NCBI RefSeq assembly: GCF_024584705.1
Contig: NZ_CP097384.1
Span: 3,906,001-3,970,000, forward strand
Length of the DNA: 64,000 nt
DNA from: Blastopirellula sp. J2-11
GTDB lineage: Bacteria > Planctomycetota > Planctomycetia > Pirellulales > Pirellulaceae
Direction of reading: 5' to 3'
The notes beneath the pieces are model-generated. The model saw only the letters and a program-made list of their open reading frames with translations. It had not been told where the DNA came from and did not search any database. The translations under genes and the position numbers were made by a program. Numbering within the stretch: position 1 is the stretch's first letter; every line of letters starts with the position of its first letter. Below are positions 25,501 through 33,004 of the stretch, piece after piece.

Positions 25501-25914
25501 CTAATCGCGCATCCCCAGCGGCGAGATATCCTCGCCGCCGATCGCCGTCGCGTATGCGATCGCATGGGAACGGCAGTGCGAGATGCTGATCATGATCTCG
25601 AGAATACCGCGGCGCTGGCTCGACTCGAGCGCGCCTCCAGAGAGGTTAATGCGCGGCTTGCCTCCAAAGAGATTCTCAACTTCGACGTCTCGCCAGGCGA
25701 TTCCTTTGATCCAGCCGGTGCCGATCGCTTTCAAGACCGCTTCTTTCGCGGCCCAACGTCCGGCATAGTGCTGCGTCGCCGCTTTGCGGCTGCTGCAATA
25801 GTCGATCTCGCGCGGCGTGTAGACGCGATTGATGAAAAGCTCTCCGTGACGTTCGATCATCTGGGCGATGCGTAGGCACTCGATGATGTCGGTACCGATT
25901 CCGACGATGTTCAT
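25501..25914 (-). CDS. acpS: Holo-[acyl-carrier-protein] synthase AcpS
   Basis: A 137-residue phosphopantetheinyl transferase that loads CoA-derived 4'-phosphopantetheine onto ACP serine. GIGTDIIE contains the metal ligand D9, and RWAAKEAVLKAIGTG contains E58; ISISH is the third conserved block. The length is usual for AcpS. It starts 19 bp after trpS, so the two are probably co-transcribed. It is the likely activating enzyme for both ACPs in this window. Confidence 0.95.
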   Translation of the reverse strand: MNIVGIGTDIIECLRIAQMIERHGELFINRVYTPREIDYCSSRKAATQHYAGRWAAKEAVLKAIGTGWIKGIAWRDVEVENLFGGKPRINLSGGALESSQRRGILEIMISISHCRSHAIAYATAIGGEDISPLGMRD

Positions 25915-25933
25915 AGGGGTTTCCTTTGGCGCC

Positions 25934-26902
25934 TTACGCTCGTTTTAATCCGCATGCTTCTTGGGCGCGACGCAGAACAGCGCCTGCTTGCTGGCGAGCG
26001 GCTGCGGCGCCATCTCCCAAGATCTCTCGCACTTTCTCAGGCTGCGCCGCCAGCTCTTCCCGTTTCGCACGGACTTCGCCAAAGTAATCGTCGGCCGCGT
26101 CGGCCAACGCCTTTTTGACCGTGCCGTAGCCAAAGCCCCCTTTTCGATACATTGCGGCCATCTCGTCTTTGGCTTCGGCGCTGGCGAACAGTTGGAAGAG
26201 TTGGAACAGATGATCGGTCGCCGGATCTTTCGGGTCTTCCATCGGCCTCGAGTCGGTCACGATCCGCATGATCTTCTTCCGCATCTGCTTCGCCGGCTCA
26301 AAGATCTCGATCGTGTTGTCGTAGCTTTTCGACATCTTCTCGCCATCGGTGCCGACCACCTTCGCTGAGGTATCGAGCATCTTCGCTTGCGGCAGCACAA
26401 AGACTTCGCCGTACTGATGATTGAAGCTTTGCGCCAGATCGCGTGTTACTTCAATATGCTGCACTTGATCGCTGCCGACCGGCACAACATTGGCGTCATA
26501 CGCCAAAATATCGGCCGCCATCAACACGGGATAGGTGAACAGGCCAGCGCCGGCGCTGAGGCCGCGACTGACTTTGTCTTTGTAGGCGTGGCACCGCTCA
26601 AGCAAGCCCATCGACGTACCGGTCATCAGCACCCAGCAAAGCTCGGAGACTTCCGGCACATCGGACTGGACAAAGAGATTCGCCTGGTTCGGATCGAGCC
26701 CCAGCGCCAACAGATCGAGCGCGGCGTCGATCGTGTTTCGCCAGAGCTGCTCTTTGTCGCGAACGGTCGTCAGCGCGTGCAAATTGGCGATGAAATAGTA
26801 TGACGCTTCTTCATTCTGCAGATCGATGTACTGCCGAATCGCGCCGAAATAATTGCCCCAGTGGAATCTTCCGGTGGGCTGAATGCCTGACAACACGCGC
26901 AT
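25934..26902 (-). CDS. trpS: Tryptophanyl-tRNA synthetase
   Basis: A 322-residue class I synthetase that charges tRNA-Trp. The N-terminus reads [20 protein letters not shown], with HWGN in place of HIGH as usual for TrpRS, and the KMSKS loop is [10 protein letters not shown]. Length and layout match bacterial TrpRS. It is flanked by pyrD upstream (45 bp) and acpS downstream (19 bp) on the same strand. Confidence 0.96.
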   Translation of the reverse strand: MRVLSGIQPTGRFHWGNYFGAIRQYIDLQNEEASYYFIANLHALTTVRDKEQLWRNTIDAALDLLALGLDPNQANLFVQSDVPEVSELCWVLMTGTSMGLLERCHAYKDKVSRGLSAGAGLFTYPVLMAADILAYDANVVPVGSDQVQHIEVTRDLAQSFNHQYGEVFVLPQAKMLDTSAKVVGTDGEKMSKSYDNTIEIFEPAKQMRKKIMRIVTDSRPMEDPKDPATDHLFQLFQLFASAEAKDEMAAMYRKGGFGYGTVKKALADAADDYFGEVRAKREELAAQPEKVREILGDGAAAARQQAGAVLRRAQEACGLKRA

Positions 26903-26947
26903 AATTCACGTCGAGCAAGTTAGGTGGTGGATAGATCAGGAAAAACG

Positions 26948-27916
26948 TTACGCGACCGGCGAACCGAGAACGTTGAGCGCTGGTTGCGACTGAGTCTGTA
27001 GCGAACCGATGATCTCTTGGACCGACGCAGCGCCCAGTTCGGCCAGCGCCGCTGGCAACTGATCGAGCAATCTCATCGACACGGTCGGATCATTGAAGTT
27101 GGCCGTACCGATTTGCACCGCCGAAGCGCCGGCGACCAGAAACTCCATCACGTCATCAATCGTACCGATGCCGCCGATGCCGATCACCGGAATTTTCACG
27201 CGTTGAGCGATTTGATACACGCAACGCAGCGCCACCGGCTTGATCGCGGGACCGCTGAGTCCTCCCATCACGTTGCCCAACAGCGGCTTGCGACGGCGCC
27301 AATCGACGGCCATGCCAAGCAGTGTGTTGATCGCCGAAATACCGTCGGCGCCTCCCGCTTCGGCAGCGGCGGCGACATCCGCGATCCGCGCAACGTTGGG
27401 GGTCAACTTCGCCAAGAGCGGCTTGGTGCATTGAGCGCGAACCGAAGCGATCAAATCACGACACGTTTCGGGACAAATGCCGAAGTCGACCCCGCCGCTC
27501 ACATTCGGGCACGAGATATTCAGCTCGATCGCGCCGACTTCGTCGTACTGCGACAGCCGCGCCGACATCTGCGTAAACTCTTCACTGGTGCGGCCGGCGA
27601 TACTGACAATCGCCGGAGTAGGCAGCGATCCCAAGTAGGGAAGATGATGCTCGATGAATGCATCGATACCGTCGTTATCGAGCCCGATCGAATTCAACAG
27701 GCCCGCGGTGGTTTCAACGGTTCGCCAGGGAACATTGCCGGCGCGCGGCGCCTGGGTGATTGTCTTAGGGACAATGCCGCCGAGTCGGCCGACATCGACC
27801 ATGCCGGCCATTTCGCGCGCGTAGCCAAAGGTGCCGGAAGCGACCAGAATCGGATTTGCCAGGCGCAAAGAACCAATTTCGACCGACAAGCTGGCAGACA
27901 TGGGCAGAGACATCAT
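26948..27916 (-). CDS. pyrD: Dihydroorotate dehydrogenase, class 1 (1B-type)
   Basis: A 322-residue FMN enzyme of pyrimidine synthesis. The catalytic base is the Cys in [12 protein letters not shown], which marks class 1; [12 protein letters not shown] and [19 protein letters not shown] are typical of the 1B (NAD-linked) branch, which normally partners PyrK. No pyrK is in this window. [27 protein letters not shown] contacts FMN phosphate. ATG codons at 27916, 27913 and 27901 are all possible starts. Confidence 0.93.
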   Translation of the reverse strand: MMSLPMSASLSVEIGSLRLANPILVASGTFGYAREMAGMVDVGRLGGIVPKTITQAPRAGNVPWRTVETTAGLLNSIGLDNDGIDAFIEHHLPYLGSLPTPAIVSIAGRTSEEFTQMSARLSQYDEVGAIELNISCPNVSGGVDFGICPETCRDLIASVRAQCTKPLLAKLTPNVARIADVAAAAEAGGADGISAINTLLGMAVDWRRRKPLLGNVMGGLSGPAIKPVALRCVYQIAQRVKIPVIGIGGIGTIDDVMEFLVAGASAVQIGTANFNDPTVSMRLLDQLPAALAELGAASVQEIIGSLQTQSQPALNVLGSPVA

Positions 27917-28063
27917 AGACCGGGGGGATTGGGCTGAACGACAGGACGTTCATCGTATCCCCTGAGCGCCAAAGCGACAATGCGGCGCAGTAGCGCGCGT
28001 CTCCGCTGCTGGGAGAACGCGCTCACGCTGTGCTACGCTGGACCGCACTTCCGCGAGGGCGGC

Positions 28064-28282
28064 TTAGATAATGCCGCCGTGAACCCGATACGGCTTCAAG
28101 TGGCTCGGTTGGTCCAAAAACCAAATCCGTTCCCACTCGTCCAGCACGGTGCGCAGATCTTCCGACGTATATAGCAATTGGTTCGTACGACGAGCCGGAT
28201 CGGCCGAGTAAATCGGGACGAAGCAACCGACATTCGCCATTAAGCTAAGCCCTAAGAGGGCGCCAATCATCAACTTGCGCAT
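28064..28282 (-). CDS. Small planctomycete lipoprotein (72 aa)
   Basis: A start at 28282 is supported by a GGAGG site 7-9 bases upstream; longer in-frame readings are not. The protein begins MRKLMIGALLGLSLMANVGC, a lipoprotein signal with the lipid-accepting Cys at residue 20. The mature 50 residues contain LLYTSEDLRTVLDEWERIWF and end PSHLKPYRVHGGII. Short proteins with this DEWxRxWFLDQPSHLxPYRxHGGI end recur in planctomycetes as I recall. Function unknown. Confidence 0.8.
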   Translation of the reverse strand: MRKLMIGALLGLSLMANVGCFVPIYSADPARRTNQLLYTSEDLRTVLDEWERIWFLDQPSHLKPYRVHGGII

Positions 28283-28473
28283 TGCATTCCTCCATGAAGC
28301 GGCGGCTACGTACGACTCCAATAAGTCGCACGATACCGACAAGCGTGATTCCATTTTGCGCAGCCCGAGACTCCATGCTCGGCAAACGCTTATACAGATA
28401 GATCTTAGATCGCGTCAACGACGCTTAGCTGGATAATGAGAGTCTCAGCCGGATCTAAAGATACGCGGCTGGC

Positions 28474-28896
28474 TCAATGATCGAAATCGCCAGGCGGGGG
28501 GGCGAATGTATTGGTAGGGGGTTCTGGCGTCTGGCTGGGTGGATTCGAGGGACCACCCATCATTTCCGACGAACCCGAGGCCATTGCTTCGGCCTCTTCA
28601 CGGCGGCGTTCCGCTTCTTCCATTTGGCGAACGCGTTCTTCCATCTCCTTACCAGGCTTGAAGGTTACGACGAATTTCGACGGAACATAAACCTTCTCAC
28701 CGGTGCGTGGATTACGCGCCTTGCGGGCCGCTCGTTTCTTGACTTCAAAGACGCCAAAATTCCGCAGCTCGATTCGACCGTCTTCAACCAAAGTATCGAC
28801 GATCGCATTGAACGTCTTTTGAACGATTTCCTTGGTTTTCAGCTGGGTGAGTCCGATTTCTTCTGAAATCGTCTTCACTATCTCTTTCTTGGTCAC
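28474..28896 (-). CDS. HU/IHF-family DNA-binding protein with an extended tail
   Basis: A 140-residue protein. The first 90 residues are an HU fold: [17 protein letters not shown], then [20 protein letters not shown] and the DNA-binding arm signature [15 protein letters not shown]. The GTG at 28896 follows an AGGAG site and gives the standard HU N-terminus. Beyond the HU domain lies a charged helix ([20 protein letters not shown]) and a Pro-rich end. The tail is unusual for HU and may mediate oligomerisation or protein contacts. Confidence 0.9.
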   Translation of the reverse strand: MTKKEIVKTISEEIGLTQLKTKEIVQKTFNAIVDTLVEDGRIELRNFGVFEVKKRAARKARNPRTGEKVYVPSKFVVTFKPGKEMEERVRQMEEAERRREEAEAMASGSSEMMGGPSNPPSQTPEPPTNTFAPPPGDFDH

Positions 28897-29371
28897 GACG
28901 CGGCTCCTGATCGAGTTTTTTGGGTCAACCAAACGACCCCAACGTCGCTCCAAGTGTAGGTGTCATAAGCACTAGAGTCAAGATCAATCACGACTTAGGC
29001 GAATTCTCTCGCCCTCGTCGTCACGTCATGACGCGAATAATCCGTCACGAACACGACGTGGTGAAATCTTAGTAAGTTTCGATTGTCAAAGAGCTTACGA
29101 GCCAAGCGATGGCTCGGGGCTGACCTGTATCGCCGTAAGTCCTTACTGCAAAACAAGTAACACCGCCGGCACAGTCGCTACGTACTTCAATCGCAGAAAC
29201 TGCTGGCAGCGCCCACTAGACGTTATCGGCGGCACAATCGTCAATCTTGAACTCTTCCGCTCGATTCGGCCAATTGCACCAACACGCAAGCTGCGTCATC
29301 TCTGGAACATGACGTTCGAACGGGACGTAACTCGTTATTTTTCGAGCGGCGAAGTGCTGAGCCTGGCGATG
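28897..29371. other. Intergenic region with no recognised gene
   Basis: About 475 bp upstream of the HU-like gene and downstream of the YkgJ-like gene. No tRNA, repeat family or credible coding frame was seen; the + strand frame at 29309 only overlaps the YkgJ-like gene antisense. Confidence 0.5.
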
Positions 29372-29788
29372 TTAGATCCGAATCTGGCTCTTACGCTCTT
29401 CGATTTCTTCCAATTGATAGAGGGGGCCCTTACCGCTCCCCGGGCACATCTCGCAGGTTTCCTTCCAATCCGCCTCGGTGCGAATATTGGAATCCCAAAA
29501 CGGCCAGGTTCGGCATTGTCGGGGGCGAGCCGAATAGACGGTGCACCCGCGTGAATTGGTATCGAAGAAGACGCAAGCACCATCGCCATACTCTCGCAAG
29601 CTTTTTCGTAGGCCCACTTTCCGTACGTACGTCTCTTCAAATTGATCGACCGAAAGCTCCACCAAAACGGCAAGTTGAGCAATTTCTTCGTCGTTCACCC
29701 ACACATAGCCAGGCGCGCCAGTGCAGCAATCACCGCACTGCGAGCATTCGAAACGCAATCCGTCGCGATACCAAGGTGACTTCGACAT
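29372..29788 (-). CDS. YkgJ-family cysteine-cluster protein
   Basis: A 138-residue protein with the CxxCxxCC cluster FECSQCGDCCTG near the N-terminus and further cysteines in GCTVYSARPRQCRTWPFW and CEMCPGSGKG, the pattern of the YkgJ/Zn- or Fe-chelating domain family. The ATG at 29788 follows a GAGG site. It comes 84 bp after the cysteine desulfurase gene on the same strand, which may hint at a link to Fe-S or sulfur handling. The biochemical function of the family is not established. Confidence 0.85.
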   Translation of the reverse strand: MSKSPWYRDGLRFECSQCGDCCTGAPGYVWVNDEEIAQLAVLVELSVDQFEETYVRKVGLRKSLREYGDGACVFFDTNSRGCTVYSARPRQCRTWPFWDSNIRTEADWKETCEMCPGSGKGPLYQLEEIEERKSQIRI

Positions 29789-29872
29789 GGCTTCCTCTTT
29801 GAATCGGTCAGGGCGCTTCACTTTGGAAGCGAAGGTACAAACTCGTCTTCCGGGTCTAGTCAGCGCCGGTTG

Positions 29873-31042
29873 TTAGTGGACGAGTGAACTGAGAGCAGAT
29901 AGCACTTTCTCAATCTCGGCCGCCGTCGTAAAGGCGCCTACGCTAAACCGAACGGCGCCGCCGCGGTCGGTGGTCCCCAATTGCTGGTGCATCAGCGGGG
30001 AACAATGGAGCCCAGCGCGGACCTGAATATGGTGAGCCGAGTCCAAGTAACTCGCTAACTCATGGGGATCAAACCCCGGCACGTTCAAGCTGACGACGCC
30101 GATGCGGTCCGCCGCCGAAAGCGGGCCAAAGACGTCAATGCTTGGGATTCCGGCCAAGCCTTCCAGCAACTGCGCTGTACGCTCTCGCATTTGACGCTCG
30201 ACCGCCGTAACCGTCCGATCTCGCAGGTATTCGACCGCCGCTTGCAAGCCCAAAATCGCGGTGACGTTGGGGTTCCCGCTTTCGTATTTGTCGGGCAACG
30301 TATCTGGCTGCTGCGGATGCTGGCTAAGCGTGCCGGTTCCCCCTTGGCGAAAACTCTCGGTCTCGATCTCGGCGCCAGGCGCCAAGTAGAGGACGCCGAC
30401 CCCCAAGGGGCCCAACAATCCTTTGTGTCCAGAGCAAGCGTAGAAGTCGACGCCTGACTCTTCGAGACGAATCGGCGTATGTCCGGCAGCTTGTGCGCCA
30501 TCGACCAGCACGCGCACACCGCGGCGATGGGCCATCTCGGTGATCGCTTCGATCGGTTGCAGCGCTCCGGTCACATTCGATGCATGACTGATCACGATCA
30601 ATCGCGACTTCTCGTTCAGCGCTTCCTCGATCGCTTGCGGCGAAACAATTCCTTGCGCGTCAGGCGCCGCATGACGGACTTCAATTCCCCGTCGCGATGC
30701 GAGATAAGCCAACGGGCGAAGCACCGAGTTATGTTCGATCGTCGACGTGACTACATGATCGCCCGGTCGCAAGAAACCATGCATCACGGTATTTAGCGAG
30801 TCGGTGCCGTTGAAGGTAAATACCACGCGTTCCGCTTCGCGTACGCCCAACAGATAAGCGAGTTGCCGGCGCGTTTCCGACACGGCGCGTTCGACAACCG
30901 CCGCTTCATGATATCCGCTACGTCCCGCCGGCGCGCCGATATGTTCTAAATGCCGTAGCATCGCGTCAACTACGCCTGGCGCTTTGGGCCAACTCGTAGC
31001 GGCATTGTCCAGATAAATTCGCGTTTGCCCCTCTACGTTCAT
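29873..31042 (-). CDS. Cysteine desulfurase (class V aminotransferase, NifS/SufS-like)
   Basis: A 389-residue PLP enzyme that takes sulfur from cysteine. The PLP lysine is K207 in CSGHKGLLGPLG, and C347 in AGLHCSPL is the persulfide-forming residue. YLDNAATSWPK at the N-terminus and HASNVTGALQPI are typical of the group II (SufS/CsdA-like) branch. It starts 6 bp after moaA, so it is probably co-translated. The likely role is to supply sulfur for MoaD thiocarboxylation, or for a molybdenum enzyme. That role is inferred from position. Confidence 0.9.
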   Translation of the reverse strand: MNVEGQTRIYLDNAATSWPKAPGVVDAMLRHLEHIGAPAGRSGYHEAAVVERAVSETRRQLAYLLGVREAERVVFTFNGTDSLNTVMHGFLRPGDHVVTSTIEHNSVLRPLAYLASRRGIEVRHAAPDAQGIVSPQAIEEALNEKSRLIVISHASNVTGALQPIEAITEMAHRRGVRVLVDGAQAAGHTPIRLEESGVDFYACSGHKGLLGPLGVGVLYLAPGAEIETESFRQGGTGTLSQHPQQPDTLPDKYESGNPNVTAILGLQAAVEYLRDRTVTAVERQMRERTAQLLEGLAGIPSIDVFGPLSAADRIGVVSLNVPGFDPHELASYLDSAHHIQVRAGLHCSPLMHQQLGTTDRGGAVRFSVGAFTTAAEIEKVLSALSSLVH

Positions 31043-31048
31043 GCTCCC

Positions 31049-32050
31049 TCACCCTCCGATTTGATACATCGCCCTTTGCGTATCCGCGAATCCTTGATCA
31101 TCGCTTCCATGCCCTCGTCGCTTGGCGCTAGTGCAATCCTGAAATAATTTCGCGACAACTTCGTTGGTCGCGCCGCCCCGAAGTAGCGATCGAACGTCCC
31201 ATTCTTCGGTCGAAAACAGGCAGTTTCGCAGTTGGCCTTCGGCCGTGATCCGCAAACGATTGCAGTCGCCGCAAAACGGCTCGGTCACCGAGTTAATAAA
31301 CCCCACGCGGACCGGCGAGTCCGCATACTCGTAGTCAACCGCCGGCTGACTCAGATCGGCGCGGCGAACCGGCGAAAGCTCGGCCACGTCGCGAGAAATG
31401 ATCTCGCGCACCTCGGCGCCGCTCAGCACTTGTGCTGCGCCCCAGTTCTTGTCGGCGTCCAGCGGCATAAACTCAATAAACCGCAGTTCTAAGTTATGTT
31501 CGCGAGAAAAGCGAGCCAGCGGAACGATCTCGCTTTCGGTCAGCCCCCGGATCGAGACCGCGTTCAGGCGAATTCCTACAAAACCAACCGCCTGAGCGGC
31601 GGCAATCCCTTGCAAGACGCGATCGACTCCCTGACGCCGCGTAATTCGCCGGAACATCTCTTCCGACAAGCCGTCTAAGCTGACATTGAGTCGCCGCAAC
31701 CCGGCGTCATGCAGCGCAGCGGCCTGATCGGCCAACAGCACGCCGTTGGTGGTCAGCGCCAGATCCTCGACTCCAGGGATCGCCGCGAGACGTTGGACCA
31801 GCTCGTGCAATTGAGCGCGTACGAGCGGCTCACCGCCGGTCAGGCGAAACTTTTGCACGCCCAGCGAGACGGCAATTCGAGCGACACGTTCGATCTCTTC
31901 AAAGGTCAACAGTTCGGCACGCGGCTTGAACTGCACATTCTCAAGCGGCATGCAGTAAAAGCAACGGATGTTGCAGCGATCGGTCACGCTGATCCGCAAG
32001 CTGGTGTGAATGCGGTCAAACCGATCGACAAGCGGCGGCTGCGGCGTCAT
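31049..32050 (-). CDS. moaA: GTP 3',8-cyclase MoaA
   Basis: A radical SAM enzyme (333 aa) that starts molybdopterin synthesis. Cys residues 26, 30 and 33 in DRCNIRCFYC bind the SAM cluster, and the C-terminal cluster is in FCGDCNRLRITAEGQLRNCLF. The protein ends QIGG, and a C-terminal GG is required for activity in this family. ATG at 32050 is chosen because it overlaps the moaE stop (ATGA) and starts the conserved region; the longer frame reads into moaE. Confidence 0.95.
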   Translation of the reverse strand: MTPQPPLVDRFDRIHTSLRISVTDRCNIRCFYCMPLENVQFKPRAELLTFEEIERVARIAVSLGVQKFRLTGGEPLVRAQLHELVQRLAAIPGVEDLALTTNGVLLADQAAALHDAGLRRLNVSLDGLSEEMFRRITRRQGVDRVLQGIAAAQAVGFVGIRLNAVSIRGLTESEIVPLARFSREHNLELRFIEFMPLDADKNWGAAQVLSGAEVREIISRDVAELSPVRRADLSQPAVDYEYADSPVRVGFINSVTEPFCGDCNRLRITAEGQLRNCLFSTEEWDVRSLLRGGATNEVVAKLFQDCTSAKRRGHGSDDQGFADTQRAMYQIGG

Positions 32051-32478
32051 GACGCGTCTCCTGACGGCAAACCGGGATGGACCCACTCGGTTGATCCATC
32101 CCGCCAATTTTCTCGCTTCCAGATCGGCACTTCCGCTTTGAGCGTGTCGATCAACCATTTGGCCGCTAAGAAAGCGGCTTCGCGATGCGCCGAGGAGACC
32201 GCAACCACCACGCTCGCTTCACTGATTTCCAAATGCCCCAATCGATGTACGACTGCACATTTTTCAACCGGCCAGCGCTCTTTCGCAACTTGCTCCAGCT
32301 CTTCTAGCTTGGCCAGCGCCATTTCGGCATACGCCTCGTAGTCGAGCGATTCGGTTTGCCGACCTTGGGTCAGTTCGCGGGTGACTCCGCTAAACGTCAC
32401 GATCGCGCCGGCCGTCGGCGTTGCGACCATATCGTAGAGCGACTGCAAATCAATGGTTTCGTGAGTGAGGCTCGCCAC
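32047..32478 (-). CDS. moaE: Molybdopterin synthase large subunit MoaE
   Basis: A 143-residue catalytic subunit that, with MoaD, adds sulfur to precursor Z. Conserved blocks are AIVTFSGVTRE, SLDYEAYAEMALAKL, and HREAAFLAAKWLIDTLKAEV ending PIWKRE with the active Lys. The stop overlaps moaA by 4 bp. A palindromic repeat (32541-32638) lies between this gene and moaD. Confidence 0.95.
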   Translation of the reverse strand: MASLTHETIDLQSLYDMVATPTAGAIVTFSGVTRELTQGRQTESLDYEAYAEMALAKLEELEQVAKERWPVEKCAVVHRLGHLEISEASVVVAVSSAHREAAFLAAKWLIDTLKAEVPIWKRENWRDGSTEWVHPGLPSGDAS

Positions 32479-32540
32479 GGGTCTATTTCTTATTTTGATC
32501 GGCGGAAATTTCGAGGTCGTATTTTTGAGAACCGTTTGGA

Positions 32541-32638
32541 CACTAGCCCGCCAGCGCCAGCGAGGAAAAGCGGCTCGCCACTTCAGTCTCTGTTAGCATC
32601 GCCAACCCCATTCCCTCGCTGGCGCTGGCGGGCTAGTG
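32541..32638. repeat. Palindromic dispersed repeat (CACTAGCCCGC family), copy 1
   Basis: CACTAGCCCGCCAGCGCCAG begins one arm and its inverted copy ends at CTAGTG, with a central GCCAACCCCATTCCCTCG. A second copy lies at 56233-56327. Similarity continues about 75 bp past the right end in both. It sits within the mo cofactor gene group, between moaD and moaE. Confidence 0.85.
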
Positions 32639-32758
32639 TGACGATTTTCGGCTTGCTTCCGGTCGTGCTTTTCCGTTCCTCAACGGTTGCCCTGGCCGGT
32701 ATTTGATTCTTCCTCTTCCCCCCAAAAGCGCCGCTTCAAAAGGTGGAAGTTACTTGTA

Positions 32759-33004
32759 TTAGCCGCCGCTCACCGGCGGAATGCAAGCAATCTCATCATC
32801 AGCCGCGACGCGAGTTATGGCCGTTGCGTACGTCTGATTCACCGCAAAATTCAAAAACCGGGCATACGGCTCCAACGACGGCCACTTGGCGATCATCGCA
32901 GCGCGAACTTCGGCGATATCGGCGTCGCCGGAAACTTCCAATTCGATTTTTTCGTCCCCGGCAATGTCACGCACCGCGGCGAACAATTTGACGCAAACTC
33001 TCAC
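32759..33004 (-). CDS. moaD: Molybdopterin synthase sulfur carrier subunit MoaD
   Basis: An 81-residue ubiquitin-fold sulfur carrier ending PPVSGG. The C-terminal Gly-Gly is thiocarboxylated to donate sulfur with MoaE. VKLFAAVRDIAG and FAVNQTYA match the family. Its ATG overlaps the stop of the FAD/Fe-S oxidoreductase by 4 bp (ATGA), suggesting translational coupling to that gene. Confidence 0.92.
   Translation of the reverse strand: MRVCVKLFAAVRDIAGDEKIELEVSGDADIAEVRAAMIAKWPSLEPYARFLNFAVNQTYATAITRVAADDEIACIPPVSGG

Noticed and set aside
28977-29300. Possible tRNA or small RNA in the gap before the YkgJ-like gene
   Set aside because: No cloverleaf with a TTCRA arm or acceptor pairing could be traced by eye.
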